Source of the DNA: Rouxiella badensis
Lineage (GTDB): Bacteria > Pseudomonadota > Gammaproteobacteria > Enterobacterales > Enterobacteriaceae
Assembly (NCBI GenBank): GCA_026967495.1
Contig: CP114060.1
Span: 2,666,001-2,730,000 of the forward strand
Reading direction: 5' to 3'
Length of the DNA stretch: 64,000 bases
A program made the translations under genes and the position numbers. The notes beneath the pieces are model-generated. The model searched no databases. It was not told where the DNA came from and was given only the letters and a program-made list of their open reading frames with translations. Numbering within the stretch: position 1 is the stretch's first letter; each line of letters opens with the position of its first letter. Shown one piece after another: positions 63,059-64,000 of the stretch.

Positions 63059-63847
63059 ACACACCTGCCGGGCATAGTGATGCGGCGTAATTCCCATCAC
63101 TTTGCGAAAAGCATTAATAAAGTGGCTTTGGTCGTAAAAGCCTAACGCGATGGCGGTATCAAGGGGGTGAATACCGCTGCGCAACAGATCGCGGGCACGG
63201 TGCAGACGCAGCTGCATATGATACTGTAGCGGCGGTAGGCCCATCAGCTGGCTAAAACGTCGCACCAGATGATATTTACTCAATCCGCAAATCTGCGCCA
63301 GTTGGTCAAGCTGAGGCTTTTCAATCAGGTTTTCGCGCAGATAATCTTTGGCCCGTGCTACGGCCTGCTCGCCGTGCCTGTCCGCTGTGACCTCATCTTC
63401 CAATAGCGCGCCGCAGAGCAGCAAAAACTCCTGTTCCTGGGCATCGGCATCTTCATCTCTGGCCGTACTGGCATAGCGGCAAATTGCGTTAAACAGCGCC
63501 GGATTTTGCAATACGCCCTCGCGTAAGGCCGGAGCCTCAGCGCTGCTGCGCAAATTTTGCTGGTTGACTAAAGACTGGAGCGTTGACTGCGGGAGATGGA
63601 CGCTGACGAACTCTACCGCCTGCTGCCCGAAACGGGATGACTGAACGGTCGCCGGGTTGTAAACGGTGATGTGTCCGCCGCAGACCTCGGCGGTTTTGCC
63701 GTCCATCCATATCGCTTCCGTGCCGGAAAGATTGGCGCTGATGACATATTCGTCGTGCAGATGTCGCGGAAAGAAATCCTCACACGCCACCACGCGTGAA
63801 CATTCTATGCCCTTTCTGCTGAACCATTCTGATGACTGTAGCGACAC
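63029..63847 (-). CDS. AraC-family transcriptional regulator
   Basis: A 272-residue regulator with an N-terminal cupin sensor (HLHDEYVISANLSGTEAIWM, HITVYNPATVQSS) and a C-terminal double HTH (LDQLAQICGLSKYHLVRRFS, IALGFYDQSHFINAFRKVMG). This arrangement is common for regulators paired with LysE-type exporters, so it may control its convergent neighbour or the membrane protein gene beyond its start (inference). Confidence 0.87.
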   Translation of the reverse strand: MSLQSSEWFSRKGIECSRVVACEDFFPRHLHDEYVISANLSGTEAIWMDGKTAEVCGGHITVYNPATVQSSRFGQQAVEFVSVHLPQSTLQSLVNQQNLRSSAEAPALREGVLQNPALFNAICRYASTARDEDADAQEQEFLLLCGALLEDEVTADRHGEQAVARAKDYLRENLIEKPQLDQLAQICGLSKYHLVRRFSQLMGLPPLQYHMQLRLHRARDLLRSGIHPLDTAIALGFYDQSHFINAFRKVMGITPHHYARQVCSARNKFSVA

Positions 63848-63910
63848 GCCGATTTCATCCTGCCGGTGAGAGATAAATAATTACCATTTATAACATCATG
63901 CGTTGCGACG

Positions 63911-64000
63911 TTAAGCAAGCCTTCCGGCAATCACCGCCGCAGACAGCATCACCAGCGCGGCAAGGGCAAAGCCAGCCGTTGCCCCGACCCCTATCGGGAA
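63911..64000 (-). CDS. C-terminal end of a membrane protein, cut by window edge
   Basis: Only the last 29 codons are visible: a hydrophobic helix (GFALAALVMLSAAVIAG) and a stop at 63911. Probably a transporter of the MFS or a similar class. It lies upstream of the AraC gene on the same strand. Confidence 0.45.
   Translation of the reverse strand, partial: FPIGVGATAGFALAALVMLSAAVIAGRLA

Noticed and set aside
1..64000. CRISPR arrays, complete insertion sequences or prophage
   Set aside because: No regularly spaced repeats, transposase genes or phage structural genes were found in any part of the window.

Overview
The window reads as a chromosome segment of an enterobacterium. The evidence is the dsrB-rcsA pair, mtfA beside tRNA-Asn(GTT), yojI, yjiN, opgD, ydhP, ydcJ and a LexA-controlled umuDC. 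Several genes unusual for E. coli (phenolic acid decarboxylase, BioYNM, DUF969/DUF979, a PurA paralogue) would suit a plant- or environment-associated Yersiniaceae-like genus. The genus is inference. No rRNA, CRISPR array, complete insertion sequence or prophage was seen.

Layout. (1) 1-11.0 kb: a cut-off LysR gene, a small membrane protein, and a CoA-thioester/biotin block: enoyl-CoA hydratase, thiolase, acyl-CoA ligase, thioesterase and enoyl reductase, then short-chain dehydrogenase, HTH-less biotin protein ligase and the ECF biotin transporter BioM-BioN-BioY, with the 2-oxoadipate enzyme YdcJ upstream on the same strand. Together these could run an acyl-CoA elongation or beta-oxidation cycle on a biotin-related acid; this is inference and my lead candidate for an undescribed system. 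(2) 11.0-13.3 kb: an ABC-F protein behind a leader peptide with stem-loops, then an orphan Fur box. (3) 13.4-19.9 kb: an AT-rich island next to tRNA-Asn with an InvB/Spa15-like type III chaperone and two large candidate effectors, one with a protein-kinase-like domain; no secretion apparatus is present. (4) 20-34.8 kb: mtfA, a secreted hydrolase, padC with divergent LysR, eptA with a PmrA-box-like site, an LpxA paralogue, DUF2891/DUF979/DUF969, queH, a permease, a zinc alcohol dehydrogenase, a cold-shock gene, dsrB and rcsA. (5) 35-46.6 kb: PLP decarboxylase, opgD, gldA, yjiN, yojI and a large MscS-type channel. (6) 46.7-52 kb: an overlapping efflux operon emrA-emrB-outer-membrane factor-corA. 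(7) 52-64 kb: a CDF metal exporter, regulators, ydhP, a LysR-paired PurA paralogue, umuDC, a GNAT, a flavin-dependent oxidase-like protein, a LysE exporter and an AraC regulator.

Sequence quality. Many otherwise normal genes are frameshifted. Thirteen of the breaks fall exactly where repair restores a GRGCYC hexamer (mostly GAGCTC), and most of the rest are one-base losses in homopolymers. This points to base-calling errors, at a probably modified motif in the first class, rather than to real gene decay. I therefore annotate those genes as single CDSs across the breaks.
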